A stretch of DNA of 64,000 nucleotides from Rutidosis leptorrhynchoides (GCF_046630445.1 NC_092335.1:35924501-35988500); one strand, 5' to 3'; positions 12,101 to 24,262 are shown, counted from the stretch's first letter. Notes: generated by a model not told the origin, from the letters alone. Program-made: numbers and translations.

Positions 12101-12602
12101 TTACCAGATATTCACCATATGAATGATTTTTATCTCTATGTATGGGATGTGTATTGAAATATGAAATCTTGTGGTCTATTGTTACGATTTGATATATATA
12201 GGTTAAACCTATAACTCACCAACATTTTTGTTGACGTTTAAAGCATGTTTATTCTCAGGTGAATACTAAGAGCTTCCGCTGTTGCATACTAAAATAAGGA
12301 CAAGATTTGGAGTCCATGTTTTGTATGATATTGTGTAAAAACTGCATTCAAGAAACATATGTCGATGTAATATATTTCTATTGTAAACCATTATGTAATG
12401 GTCGTGTGTAAACAGTATATTTTCGATTATCATTATTTGATAATCTATGTAATGTTTTTAAAACCTTTATTGATAAAATAAAGGTTATGGTTGTTTTAAA
12501 AATGAATGCAGTCTTTGAAAAACATCTCATATAGAGGTCAAAACCTCGCAACGAAATCAATTAATATGGAACGTTTATAATCAATATGAACGGGACATTT
12601 CA
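9183..12602 (+). mobile_element. E1 3' LTR (about 3.4 kb)
   Basis: Starts TGTAGTGACCCG and ends GGGACATTTCA, with TG/CA termini. Its last 660 bp match the 5' LTR remnant, and its full length matches the reverse solo LTR at 26435-29892. No coding sequence is credible inside it; the 77-codon frame at 9921-10154 recurs in the solo LTR but opens with TTG. The expected right TSD is CCATT (12603-12607); the left one is off-window. Confidence 0.93.
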
Positions 12603-12913
12603 CCATTCTTCAAAATATTCCACGTTTCACACCCTTCACGTACACCATAAATACTCTATGTACAATAAATATTTGGGTCTTACATCAATATTGCAGGAAA
12701 GTACGTAGACGCAACGGAGATGATAAACACTAGTTTGACTCACGAGAAATACCCCCGAACCATACCCATAACTTCCATAGTTATAACCCATAATTTCTTT
12801 AGCTTTGTCCTGCTCATAAAACCCGTTTTGAAATAATTCGCTCATAACCCCGTCATAGTATTTTATGTATAATACTACTAAATAATACTAATACTTCTAA
12901 TATTATTATTAGG

Positions 12914-12914
<1 letters not shown>

Positions 12915-12992
<78 letters not shown>
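12915..12992. repeat. (AAT)n microsatellite
   Basis: Nearly uninterrupted ATA/AAT trinucleotide run of about 26 units in R. Confidence 0.95.
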
Positions 12993-13089
12993 TAGATAAT
13001 AAATTATACAGAGGGATAGATAATTGAATGTGTATGTGAAGAAATTATCCAAACTCGTCGAGCTTTATAGACCATCTTAGGATTTCAAG

Positions 13090-13139
13090 CCCATGCGATC
13101 GCATGGGTTTTGAGGGTCACAGCCATGCAATCGCATGGC
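13090..13139. repeat. Pair of CCATGCGATCGCATGG palindromes in R
   Basis: 13090-13107 is a perfect 18-bp palindrome. 13122-13139 is the same with one change (CAATCG). Same spacing logic as at 1010-1058. Confidence 0.85.
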
Positions 13140-13187
13140 TACTGTGGCCAGCTCACATTCGTTTAACCTTATGCTGCCGACAGTTTA

Positions 13188-13193
<6 letters not shown>

Positions 13194-13269
<76 letters not shown>
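13194..13269. repeat. (TA)n microsatellite
   Basis: About 38 uninterrupted TA units. Open frames here (poly-Ile/Tyr) are repeat artefacts. Confidence 0.95.
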
Positions 13270-13272
<3 letters not shown>

Positions 13273-13926
13273 TATTTAATTTATATAATTATATATTATA
13301 TTATATTTATATGTATAGTTAACTTGTAAGTTTCGCTCCGATGACTTGTACGTTTACGCTCGACTTATGTCCCGGTTTCGGTTTTTTGAACGTTACTACG
13401 TACTCTCTAATACTTTGCATTCTACGTTTTGTGACTCGTACCCTTATCAATATATAGACTTCAATTATCAATAAATTACATCACTCAAAATGTAACTTTA
13501 ACTTTCGAGTGTTTTGGTCATTTGCTTCTTTAAATCATCGTTTTGTTATTCACCAAAGTATATTTAATAATATTATTTTAAATCAAAACGTTTTATGACT
13601 AAGTTAATATTATATTTTATCACTTTGAAATATATATATATATTTTCATTTAGAAATATAAATTTATATATATTAGAAATATTTATTTAAATATAATATT
13701 TATTTTTTCAAAACTAATTATATTTCAGAGTTTATATAATTTAAATCGTGTTCATAATATAACATAATTTGATATGAATCATTTATGTACTAGCGTTTAC
13801 TCTGACTTCTTTAATTATCAATCGAGTCACTAATCGAATACTAATATCGTTTATTAAATAATTCGAAATATATATATAAACACGTTTTTAATTAAACGTT
13901 GCAAGTTATTTATTTAATAATCCAAC

Positions 13927-13930
13927 ATAT

Positions 13931-14029
<99 letters not shown>

Positions 14030-14030
14030 G

Positions 14031-14062
<32 letters not shown>

Positions 14063-14064
14063 TG
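13927..14064. repeat. (TA)n with TATG interruptions
   Basis: TA dinucleotide run broken at intervals by TATG. The frame at 13984 is an artefact of it. Confidence 0.95.
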
Positions 14065-14629
14065 TTATTTAAACAAAACATTTTAATAATTAAATTCTAT
14101 TGTATTGAAAAATGTTTTCGTACGTTTGAAACTAAATCAAATAATATTATAAAGTTTAGTTTTCCAAACTAAATGTATACGAAATCAAAGGTTTTAATAA
14201 TAGATATTGTTATATCATAAAACATTTTTATAAAATACAATTATATAATTTATAATGGTTACCAGTTTCTAACTTACAGTTTATTCGTAAAACGTAGGGT
14301 TAAGTCAAGAGGATGATCAGATGTGTGAAATCATTTTAATGCAACATATCCAATTGTTTCACATGCCGACATTCAATAACCAAATTATCTATATTCCAAG
14401 TTTTAACTATTATAATAGTTAAATAATTAACATATCAAAAGTCATGAAAAATATTATTGTAAATGTGATGACCCGAAAAATTTCGACTTATTTAAACCAA
14501 TTCTCTATACGATTTATTATTTTGACACGTTAGACAAAGTCTGTTAGATTGAGTCTCAAAATTTTAGAACTGTTTCATATATTCAATTACCTTTGACTGC
14601 TCTCGACGATTCACGAACAATTATATGTA

Positions 14630-14682
<53 letters not shown>

Positions 14683-14694
14683 TATAAGATGTAC

Positions 14695-14878
14695 AAGTAA
14701 AACACTATTTGCTACAGTAAAAACGACTTTGCTACAGTAAAACACTATTTGCTACAGTAAAACCGACTTGCTACAGTAAAACACTATTTGCTACGGTAAA
14801 AATGACTTTGCTACATTAAATACTTTTTACTACATTAAACACTATTTGCTACAGTAAATACTATTTGCTACAGTGAAT
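14695..14878. repeat. Tandem repeat in E2 U3, about 20-bp units
   Basis: Degenerate units of TTTGCTACAGTAAAACACTA and variants (AACGAC), about nine copies. A matching array is at about 22040-22203 in the 3' LTR with a different copy number. Confidence 0.9.
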
Positions 14879-14917
14879 AATATGTCGACAAACAAGAAAA
14901 CAAAACAAAGTGAGCTG

Positions 14918-15094
14918 GCCATGCGATCGCATGGCAGATACACCAAAAGCCCATGCGATCGCATGGGGACCAAAAACACTATTTGTACAGTAAATATTAT
15001 GTCGACGAACTAGCAAATAAAAGCAAAATGAGCTGGATCAGGCGGCCATGCGATCGCATTGCAAATACACTACAAACCCATGCGATCGCATGGG
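14918..15094. repeat. Four palindromes in E2 5' LTR U3
   Basis: 18-bp palindromes at 14918-14935 (GCC...GGC), 14950-14967 (CCC...GGG), 15045-15062 (one mismatch) and 15077-15094, all with core CATGCGATCGCATG. They alternate G-capped and C-capped, in two pairs about 127 bp apart, and lie 22-200 bp upstream of the TATA box. Confidence 0.92.
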
Positions 15095-15115
15095 CTACAG
15101 GAAATGGAAAAGTAC

Positions 15116-15123
15116 TATAAATA
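15116..15123 (+). promoter_or_regulatory. E2 5' LTR TATA box
   Basis: TATAAATA followed by a GC-richer stretch and a CT-rich CTTCACACTCTTTC segment suited to transcription initiation 25-40 bp downstream. The 3' LTR has the same box at 22444-22450. Confidence 0.7.
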
Positions 15124-16191
15124 CGCCAGTTTGCTCGACGAATTCTTCACACTCTTTCTTTTCTTTATTCTGTAATTTAAATTTATATTTATATTTATAA
15201 TTTTAATTTTAATTTTAATTTAAGTTTAATAATAATAAAGTATATACGAGGGTGTTTTAATTCGGGTTTCAAACCGTTTTAAGCTAAGGAAATATTGGTT
15301 ATTGTTCGTGAATCCAAGACCAACCATACAGTCATCCACTATCTTTACGTCTACGTAATTTGCCTACAATATTGAACCTCAATATTGAACAGTGAGTTTA
15401 TAGATCCCTTTTTAAATGCTTTAAATATTTTTGGGCTGAGAATACATGCAATTTATTTTAAACGCAATGGATACAAGTACATACTAAATTCTACACTGAG
15501 TTAAACTGAAAATCCATTAGCTTTGGTAACTAGTAGCTGCCAGTACATAGGATATGAAATGGTGGGCGCGAATAATTGTATATGGATCCATAGGGCTTGA
15601 CATCCCCGTCCCAGCTAGAGCACTAGCCTTTTAACGGACGTATGTTATTTGAGTTTATGACACGTTGGTTTGCGTGTATTAAAATGAATTGGGTAATTAT
15701 CATTATAGCGTTAAGTTTAGTTACCAGGGTGCTCTGTTACGTAGAATCTATTGATAAACTTTTGATGAAATATTGTGGTCCATCTTTATATTTATGACTC
15801 GAGCAATTAAACCTATAACTCACCAATATTCGTGTTGACTTTTTAGCATGTTTTGTTCTCAGGTTCTTAGACTGCTTCCGCTGTGATGTTCTTGTTGCCT
15901 GCATGGAGTCTCTCATGCTTTGTATAAAGTTTATTGAATTCGAAACAAAACTACGTTGTGTAATAGATAATTTGACTGTAATGTCAACCTGTAAAATAAA
16001 GACTTATGTATTTTGGGGATTTGCTTATACTTAAGCACTCGCCCACATGTTTATAACTTTCTATGTTTAGAAAGTCACTTATTTTAATGAATGCAATATT
16101 TTATCAAAACGTATCATATAGAGGTCAAAACCTCACTGTGGAATCAATGATTAACGTGCCGCGTCAATAGCGATTTTGACGGGTCGTTACA

Positions 16192-16206
16192 GTTAGTATC
16201 CGAGCT
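16192..16206 (+). other. E2 primer binding site
   Basis: GTTAGTATCCGAGCT follows the LTR end. It is a variant of the E1 site (TTGGTATCCGAGCG); tRNA-Met priming is inferred. Confidence 0.7.
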
Positions 16207-16386
16207 TGAGGTCATAGGAAACCAGAATTTGCATTAGTGTGTTTAACTGGTAATTGTTAGGATGCATTAGTGAGTCTGGACTATGACTATAATTGTTTTT
16301 ACCGATTTTTGCTTATCATTTTGTCAAAAACATTATATGTGATATATTTATATGCTAACGTAATTGTTGTTTCAATTATGTGATAG

Positions 16387-17023
16387 ATGACTTCTTCTAA
16401 TCCCATCATTTTGTACGACTCGGAATCAGACACTGAATCTATTCTATCCATAACTGAAAAGGGCGTTCCAATACCTATTAAAGAAGAAATTGTGTTAGAC
16501 GGCGAATCTCAACTCCAGGTAAACCCAGAGGAGGTCCCAGCTCCACCCATCCCTGGTTTTTCGGACCCACAGTATCGTTTCGATGGAACTGTGATCCCTG
16601 GAATAAACGAGGGCCGTCCATTTCTAAAGGAACATGGACACTGGGCCAGATACACGGCCGACGGGCGGGTTGTGCCGATTACGCCTTTTAAATATCGGCT
16701 CATGACCACCGGTCAAACATATTATCCTACACATGACTCAGACAGTTCAATATGTGAGATCAGTGAGGAAGAGGGGGAAGTAAAGGAGATTACTAAAAAA
16801 GAAGTTAACAAAGGAAAGGAACCTGTAGTCACCAACCCAGAATTGCCGAATCCAAAAATTAATAAAGCAATTGTTGCTCCTAATATTGCTACCCATAGTC
16901 ACCCTTCTCTTACCAACTCTATTGAGGTATCAAGTACCTCAGAACCCCGACAAAAAATATAAACGTACCGCTCAAATAAGCGTTATTCCAGTACCTGATA
17001 ACAAGAAGCCTCACCGCTTTTAA
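16387..17023 (+). pseudogene. E2 acidic leader ORF (ORF0)
   Basis: Opens MTSSNPIILYDSESDTES and is open for 191 codons to 16962. Features are an acidic N-terminus, a Pro-rich middle (VPAPPIPGF), a central GHWARYTADGRVVPITPF segment, then a second acidic patch (EISEEEGE) and Lys-rich stretch. At about 16940 a +1 shift would extend it to the TAA at 17021-17023 through a basic tail, suggesting a recent frameshift. Same location as the E1 acidic ORF (2851-3443). No recognised domain; function unknown. Acidic Ser/Asp/Glu-rich accessory proteins of this kind could bind host factors, but this is speculation. Confidence 0.65.
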
Positions 17024-17260
17024 AAACCATTTCCGCTACGACATCACTTCACGCATTGTATAATATTAATTAGTGTGCTTTACTTTATTCTACATATGTT
17101 TTATGTAAAATAAACTTATGTGAATAAGTGGTATTGTATCGTTGTACCATAATGCATTGAAGAATAAAGCGTGAAATGATAATGCATTAGTTTTTCATAA
17201 TAGAATATTATTTGAATTGTAGTAGTTAATTTTTGTACTAAGCTATTAAGTATGAAATTT

Positions 17261-17272
17261 AACGGGTAGGTA
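17261..17272 (+). other. Internal PPT-like copy upstream of E2 gag
   Basis: AACGGGTAGGTA, identical to 4439-4450 and to the E1 PPT, and close to E2's own PPT (AACGGGAGGTAC). It lies in a leader conserved between E1 and E2. Confidence 0.55.
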
Positions 17273-17389
17273 ATACCCTAGAAATAATTATAAAACGCTA
17301 ATAAGAAGAAAAAGCTTTTATAATAATGGGTTCATATTATTAATATGCCATGATGTACCATTAATTACTCGCTACATCTATGGTAATCT

Positions 17390-20300
17390 ATGGAACTAGT
17401 CGAGAAACGTGTGAATGAAAGAATTGCTTCAGCTGAGGCGGCAAAAGCAGTAGCCGAAGCAGCAGCTGTAAAAACAAACTCAAGAAATGGATGCTCATAC
17501 AAAACTTTTCAAGCATGCAAACCACAAAAGTTTAGTGGAACCGAGGGACCAGTCGGTCTAACCCGATGGTTTGAAAAGATGGAGTCCGTTTTCAAAATCA
17601 GTAATTGTGCGGACGGAGACAAGTCAAAGTATGCTTCGTGCACGTTGTAAGACGGTGCACTTACTTGGTGGAACAATTATGCTAAAGCATAAGGAGTAGA
17701 TACGGCATATGATATCTCTTGGGAAGAATTGAAAAAAATGCTTATCGAGGAGTACTGTCCTCGAAATGAGATCAGAAAAATGGAATCTGAGTTACGTAAT
17801 CTGAAGGTTGTCGATGCGAAACTCAATAACTATGAAAAGCGTTTCATGGAACTAGCCTTGTTGTGTCGTGAATTAGTGCCAAACGAGAAACGAAAGATAG
17901 AGATGTATATTGACGGTTTGTCGATCAATATCAAAGGAAATGTTACATCATCCAAACCAAATACGATGCAGGAAGCCATGAGAATGGCACACCAACTTAT
18001 GTACCAGATCACGGAGAGTTCGATTAAGGCACCAATTACCGAAGTCAAGACAACTGAAGAAAGAGGAAATGGGAAGACTATAAGGGCAAAAGTACTCACC
18101 TGAAGAGGCGAGAGACTTTTAAAGGTAAACAAGATGGGGCAACTGCTAGTCCAAACTATAAGGGACCCCATCCGTTCTACAAAAGATGTTACACACATCA
18201 TGCAAGTTATTGCCAAGTGGTCTGTGATAAGTGCAACAAGAAAGGACATGTGGCGAAAGATTGTTATGCCACCGTTTCTGAAGTAAAGACAAAACTGACC
18301 GATGTCAAGAAATGTTTTGGATGCGGGAAGACTGGTCACTTTATAAATCAATGCCCTGATAAGGAGAAGAACAAAGAACCCGCATGTGGGAGGGCATTTA
18401 ATGTTAGTGCCAATGAAGTACGTGAGGATCCTGATCTTGTCACGGGTACGTTTACCGTTAATAATCAACTAGCTTCTATTATGTTTGATACGGGTACTGA
18501 TAGAAGTTATATGTGTAAAGACTTTAGTTCTAAACTAAAATGTGCATCATTGCCTCTAGACGATAAATATACTATTGAATTAGCTAATGGTAAACTGATA
18601 AAAGCCGATAAAATCTGCCATGGTTGCGAAATAAATCTTGCTGGTGAAACCTTCAAAATCAATTTGATACCCGTAGAATTAGGAAGTTTTGACGTAATCG
18701 TTGCCATGGACTGGATGTCCAAAACAAGAGCGGAAGTTGTTTGTGCTGAGAAAGCAATCCGCATCCCTCGAAAGGATGAAACGTCATTAATGATTTATGG
18801 GGAGAAGAGCAACTCGAAGCTGAACCTTATCAGCTGTATGAAGGCTCAGAAACTTATAAAAAAGGTTGTTATGCTATTCTGGCACACGTGAAGAAGATCA
18901 ATACCGAAGGAAGAAGTATTGAAAACGTGCCGGTTGTAAGAGAATATCCCGAAGTATTTCCAGAAGAATTACCAGGGCTACCTCCACATAGATGTGTAGA
19001 ATTCCAGATTGATCTCGTACCAGGAGCCGCACCTGTAGCCCTATCCCCATATAGACTTGCACCTTCAGAAATGCAAGAATTACAAAACCAGTTGCAAGAA
19101 TTATCAGACCGTGGATTTATTCGTCCTAGTTTTTCACCTTGGGGTACTCCTATTCTGTTCGTCAAGAAGAAGGATGGATCTATGAGGATGTGCATAGATT
19201 ACCGGGAATTAAACAAATTAACGATCAAGAATCGGTACCCATTACCGAGGATTGATGATTTGTTTGATCAATTGCAAGGATCAAGTGTTTATTCTAAGAT
19301 TGATCTACGCTCCGGATATCATCAGCTGAGAGTGAAGGAAGAAGATGTTCCTAAAACCGCGTTCAGAACCCGTTACGGTCACTATGAGTTTTTAGTCATG
19401 CCTTTTGGATTGACTAATGCACCAGCAGTATTCATGGATCTAATGAATCGCATCTGTAGACCGTATTTAGACAAATTTATCATTGTTTTTATCGATGACA
19501 TATTGATTTACTCGAAGAACAAGGAAGAACATGAACAACACTTAAGATTGGTACTAGAGGTACTCAAGAAAGAAAAACTGTATGCAAAATTTTCAAAGTA
19601 TGATTTCTGGTTACAAGAAGTACAATTTTTGGGCCATGTTGTCAGTAAACATGGAATTAAAGTTGACCCTGCCAAGATTGAAGCCATTAGTAAATAGAAT
19701 ACACCGAAGACTCCAACACAAATCCGCCAATTCTTAGGTCTTGCTGGTTACTACCGAAGATTCATTCAAGATTTCTCTAAAATCGCCAAACCCTTAACTG
19801 CTTTGACTCAAAATGGAAAGAAGTATGATTGGTCCACGGAACAGGAATCTTCATTCCGGTTATTAAAGAAGAAGTTAATGTCTGCACCCATTTTGTCATT
19901 ACCGGAAGGAAATGATGATTTCGTGATCTATTGTAACGCTTCACGCCAAGGTTTAGGATGTGTATTGATGCAACACACAAAAGTTATCGCATACGCTTCA
20001 CGCCAACTAAAAATTCACAAAGGGAACTATACGACGCACGATTTGGAACTTGGAGCAGTAATTTTTGCACTCAAAATATGGAGACACTATCTATATGGCA
20101 CCAAGTGTACAGTGTACACCGACCATAAGAGTCTTCAGCATATTTTTGATCAAAAACAACTCAATATGAGGCAACATCGCTGGGTAGAGTTATTAAACGA
20201 TTATGATTGTGAAATCCATTACCACCCCGGAAAGGCTAATGTTGTAGCTGATGCCCTAAGTCGGAAAGAAAGAGTAAAACCTCATAGGGTCTGAGCTTTG

Positions 20301-21776
20301 AACATTATAATTCGTACTGATATCACAAAGCAAATTCAAGCAGCACAGTTAGAGGCTTTAAAAGTAGAAAACAAAAAGGGCGAAATGAGCAAAGGGTTAG
20401 AAAAACAGCTTGAAGTAAAAGCCGATGGAACCCTGTATTTTGCTGGTAGGATATGGGTACCAAGACATGGTAACCTAAGACAACTAGTACTAGATGAAGC
20501 ACACAAAACGAGGTACTCAATTCACCCAGGAAACGAGAAAATGTACCACGATCTTAAGAAGTTCTATTGGTGGCCTAATATGAAGACAGAAATTGCTACT
20601 TATGTAAGCAAATGTTTGTCATGTGATAAGGTCAAATATGAGCACCAAAAGCCGTCAGGGTTAATGCAACAATCGAAAATTCCTCAATGGAAATGGGAAA
20701 GAATAACCATGAATTTCATTAAGAAACTGTCAAGGACTACAAGTAGTCACGATATTATTTGGGTGATAGTTGATCGTCTCACTAAATCAGCTCACTTTCT
20801 ACCAATAAAGGAGACAGACAGTATGGAGAGATTAGCACGCCTATATTTGAAGGAAGTAGTTTCCAGGCATGGTGTACCTATCTCCATCATATCTGATCGC
20901 GACACCCGATTCATATCACGTTTTTGGCAGTCATTACAAAGAGCATTGGGAACTCGATTAGATATGAGCACTGCTTATCACCCACAGACAGATGGTCAAA
21001 GTGAAAGAACTATACAAACACTAGAAGACATGTTACGGGTATGTGTGATTGACTTTGGAACCGGTTGGGATCGACACTTACCTTTGGCAGAATTCTCATA
21101 CAATAACAGCTATCATACGAGCATCAACGCAGCGCCATTTGAAGCACTTTACGGTAGAAAGTGCAGATCTCCTATTTATTGGAGTGAAGTAGGAGAAAGT
21201 CAACTCACTGGACCAGAAATTATTCATGAAACCACCGAAAAGATCATTCAAATACAACAACGATTGAAAACAGCCATAAGTCGCCAAAAGAGTTATGCTG
21301 ATGTAAGAAGAAAACCGCTAGAATTTCAAATGGGTAACAAAGTAATGTTGAAAGTGTCACCCTGGAAAGGCGTTGTACGATTCGGTAAACGAGGAAAGCT
21401 AAGTCCTAGGTACGTAGGACCCTTTGAAATCACCGAAAGAATTGGAACAGTTGCTTATCGATCAAAGCTATCGCAAGAACTTAGTAGTGTTCATGACACA
21501 TTTCACGTGTCAAATTTGAAGAAATGTTTAGCGGAAGTGGATGTCGTAATTCCTCTTGAAGAAATACGAATCAATGATAAACTCCATTTTTTCGAAGAAC
21601 CTGTTGAAATCATGGACCGTGAGGTCAAACAATTAAAACAAAGCAAAATACCGATAGTTAGGGTTCATTGGAATGCTAGATGAGGACCCGAGTTTACTTG
21701 GGAACGTGAAGATCAAATGTAGCAAAAGTATCCACATTTGTTCACTGATATCGCTCATAAAACAGGTACTACTCAA
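17390..21776 (+). pseudogene. E2 gag-pol polyprotein, degraded
   Basis: Gag (17390-18103) has GCSYKTFQACKP and the CPRNEIRKMESELRNL core. Both zinc knuckles are intact (CDKCNKKGHVAKDC, CFGCGKTGHFINQC). Protease reads DTGTDRSY. RT (18888-19697) has [19 protein letters not shown] and FIDDI. RNase H (19803-20294) has its first Asp changed (YCNAS), a key loss. Integrase (20298-21683) keeps the HHCC finger, SDRD and SER, but the first DDE Asp is Asn (ITMNFI). The chromodomain follows (VHWNAR, stop, [10 protein letters not shown]). Frameshifts fall near 18105 and 18865. Stops fall at 17648, 17690, 19695, 20292, 21681 and 21719. The C-terminal end is set by comparison with E1, where the stop lies just before the PPT. 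Non-functional. Confidence 0.92.
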
Positions 21777-21799
21777 AATTTCGAGACGAAATTTTCTTT

Positions 21800-21811
21800 A
21801 ACGGGAGGTAC
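21800..21811 (+). other. E2 polypurine tract
   Basis: AACGGGAGGTAC immediately precedes TGTGATGACCCG of the 3' LTR. Confidence 0.8.
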
Positions 21812-21969
21812 TGTGATGACCCGAAAAATTTCGACTTATTTAAACCAATTCTCTATATGATTTATTATTTTGACACGTTAAACAAAGTCTGTTAGATTAA
21901 GTCTCAAAATTTTAGAACCGTTTCATATATTCAATTACCTTTGACTGCTCTCGACGATTCAAGAACAAT

Positions 21970-22031
<62 letters not shown>

Positions 22032-23525
22032 GATGTACAAGTAAAATACTATTTACTACAGTAAAAACGACTTTGTACAAGTAAAACACTATTTGCTATA
22101 GTAAAAACGACTTTACTACAGTAAAACACTATTTGCTACAGTAAAAAATGACTTTGTTACAGTAAAACACTATTTGCTACAGTAAACACTATTGCTACAG
22201 TGAATAATATGTCGACAAACAAGAAAACAAACACAAAGTGAGCTGGCCATGCGATCGCATGGCAGATACACCAAAAGCCCATGCGATCGCATGGGAACCA
22301 AAAACACTATTTGTACAGTAAATATTATGTCGACGAACTAGCAAACAAAAGCAAAATGAGCTGGATCAGGCGGCCATGCGATCACATGGCAAATACACTA
22401 CAAACCCATGCGATCGCATGGGCTACAGGAAATGGAAAAGTACTATAAATACGCCAGTTTGCTCGACGAATTCTTCACACTCTTTCTTTTCTTTATTCTG
22501 TAATTTAAATTTAAATTTATAATTATAATTATAATTTTAATTTAAGTTTAATAATAATAAAGTATATAGGAGGGTGTTTTAATTCGGGTTTCAAACCGTT
22601 TTAAGCTAAGGAAATATTGGGTATTGTTCGAGGTATTGTTCGTGAATCCAAGACTAACCATACAGTCATCCACTATCTTTACGTCTACGTAATTTGCCTA
22701 CAATATTGAACCTCAATATTGAACAGTGAGTTTATAGATCCCTTTTTAAATGCTTTAAATATTTTTGGGCTGAGAATACATGCAATTTATTTTAAAAGCA
22801 ATGGATACAAGTACATACTAAATTCTACACTGAGTTAACCGAAAATCCCTTAGCTTTGGTAACTAGTAGCTGCCAGTACATAGGATATGGACTGGTGGGT
22901 GCGAATAATTGTATATGGATCCATAGGGCTTGACATCCCCGTCCGAGTTAGAGCGCTAGCCTTTTAACGGACGTATGTTATTTGAGTTTATGACACGTTG
23001 GTTTGCGTATATTGAAACGAATAGGGTAATTATCATTATAGCGTTAAGTTTAGTTACCAGGGTGCTCTGTTACGTAGAATCTATTGATAAACTTTTGATG
23101 AAATCTTGTGGTCCATCTTTATATTTATAACTCGAGCAATTAAACCTATAACTCACCAAATATTCGTGTTGACTTTTTAGCATGTTTTATTCTTAGGTCC
23201 TTAGACTACTTCCGCTGTGATGTGCTTGTTGCTTGCATGGAGTCTCTCATGCTTTGTATAATGTTTATTGCATTCGAAACAAAACTACGTTGTGTAATAA
23301 ATAATTTGACTGTGATATCAACCTGTAAAATAAAGACTTATGTATTTTGGGGATTTGCTTATACTTAAGCACTCGCCCATATGTTTATAACTTTCTATGT
23401 TTAGAAAGTCACTTATTTTAATGAATGCAATATTATATCAAAACGTATCATATAGAGGTCAAAACCTCACTGTGGAATCAATGATTAACGTGCCGCGTCA
23501 ATAGCGATTTTGATGGGTCGTTACA
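21812..23525 (+). mobile_element. E2 3' LTR
   Basis: Same order as the 5' LTR: (TA)n at 21975-22026, CTACAGTAAA array at 22040-22203, palindromes at 22246, 22278, 22373 (one mismatch) and 22405, TATA at 22444, GCATGTTTTATTCTTAGGT at 23180. It differs from the 5' LTR in repeat copy number, in a small duplication around 22620 (two GTATTGTTCG copies), and in scattered substitutions. Confidence 0.95.
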
Positions 23526-24022
23526 GCAAAGCATGTATCAGAGATCAAACAGGAATCTCCACTAACCCTTGTCTAGTTCCTGATAATTGACACTTTATTC
23601 TTACTTGTAAAGCACTTTACTAATTATTCCGAATATCGTTAAAAAGAACAGATTTCTTTAAATCACAGTGGACCTCACTACAGAGACCCATAATCATATC
23701 ATAATATATCTGATAATTCAATCATTTGATATTATCTTTTAATTCCGTTGATAAATATATTAAACATATTACGTTCAGTAAAGTATTATACATCCAATAA
23801 TTTGTTAACGTTTTTAATTGATATACTATATATTATATACACATATCTATATACACATAAATGTTCGTGAATCGTTGAGCACAGTCAAAGGGTAATTGAT
23901 TACATGAACACAGTTCAAAGTTTTTTAGATTTCAATATTACAGACTTTGCTTATCATGTCGGAAACATTAAATCATTTAAAGATAAAGTTTAAATTTGGT
24001 TGAAAATTTCTGGGTCGTCACA
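23526..24022 (-). mobile_element. R: reverse LTR, right part (LTR 5' end)
   Basis: Continues R after E2. It matches 1560-1980 (for example CCGAATA(T/C)CGTTAAAA and CAGTGGACCTC stretches). On the minus strand it starts TGTGACGACCCAG at 24022. It is the 5' end of R. Confidence 0.85.
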
Positions 24023-24146
24023 GATAATATGTTTTGCAAGTTGTCCTGAGTCGTAGATGGTAAACCTTCGTGATTATAAGAGATTATTTGATGCTTCATG
24101 GATTAGAATGAGATTTTTAGTATTGTTTTATGTTATTGACAAGACA

Positions 24147-24262
24147 AAATTGCACGGGGGATCCCTGTGGTTTATTCGATACAACAAGCGGAGTCCAAAA
24201 GAATTTTTTCACCTTAGGGGGTCACTATGGTTTGCAGATGTTTCACCGGGGGTCCAACACCA
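24147..24262. repeat. MULE-like subterminal repeats
   Basis: Three related segments (GGGGGATCCCTGTGGTTT, AGGGGGTCACTATGGTTTG, CCGGGGGTCCAACACC) resemble the GGGGG(A/T)CCCTGTGGTTT repeats near ends of plant Mutator-like elements. No matching opposite terminus is in the window, since the other side is cut by the solo LTR. Assignment is by memory. Confidence 0.45.

Larger units (their letters stand above)
12603..14463 (-). mobile_element. R: reverse Ty3/gypsy LTR, left part
   Basis: Homologous to the reverse LTR at 1-1980 (for example 12700-12800 versus 640-740). It carries the same palindrome pair and microsatellites. Its 3'-most (leftmost) part is cut by E1 and its other half continues at 23526-24022 after the E2 insertion. 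It holds no coding sequence. Confidence 0.85.
14464..16191 (+). mobile_element. E2 5' LTR
   Basis: TGTGATGACCCG to GGGTCGTTACA. From 5' to 3' it contains a (TA)n tract (14633-14681), a CTACAGTAAAACACTATTT tandem array, four palindromes, a TATA box (15116), and the GCATGTTTTGTTCTCAGGT motif (15846-15864) near the 3' end. Confidence 0.95.
14464..23525 (+). mobile_element. E2: complete Ty3/gypsy element, 9.06 kb, nested in R
   Basis: Two LTRs (14464-16191 and 21812-23525), PBS, acidic ORF, gag-pol and PPT are all present in order. The flanking 5-mers GTAAA (14459-14463) and GCAAA (23526-23530) fit a target duplication with one later mutation. The R LTR continues on both sides, so E2 inserted into it. 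The LTRs differ by a few percent at most by eye, but coding decay shows it is not autonomous. Confidence 0.93.

Noticed and set aside
13135-13329. Tyr/Ile-rich ORFs at 13135 and 13984
   Set aside because: Translations of (TA)n microsatellites.
14918-15094. GCGATCGC palindromes as a cyanobacterial HIP1-like signal or contamination
   Set aside because: They sit inside plant retrotransposon LTRs at fixed positions; nothing else is bacterial.
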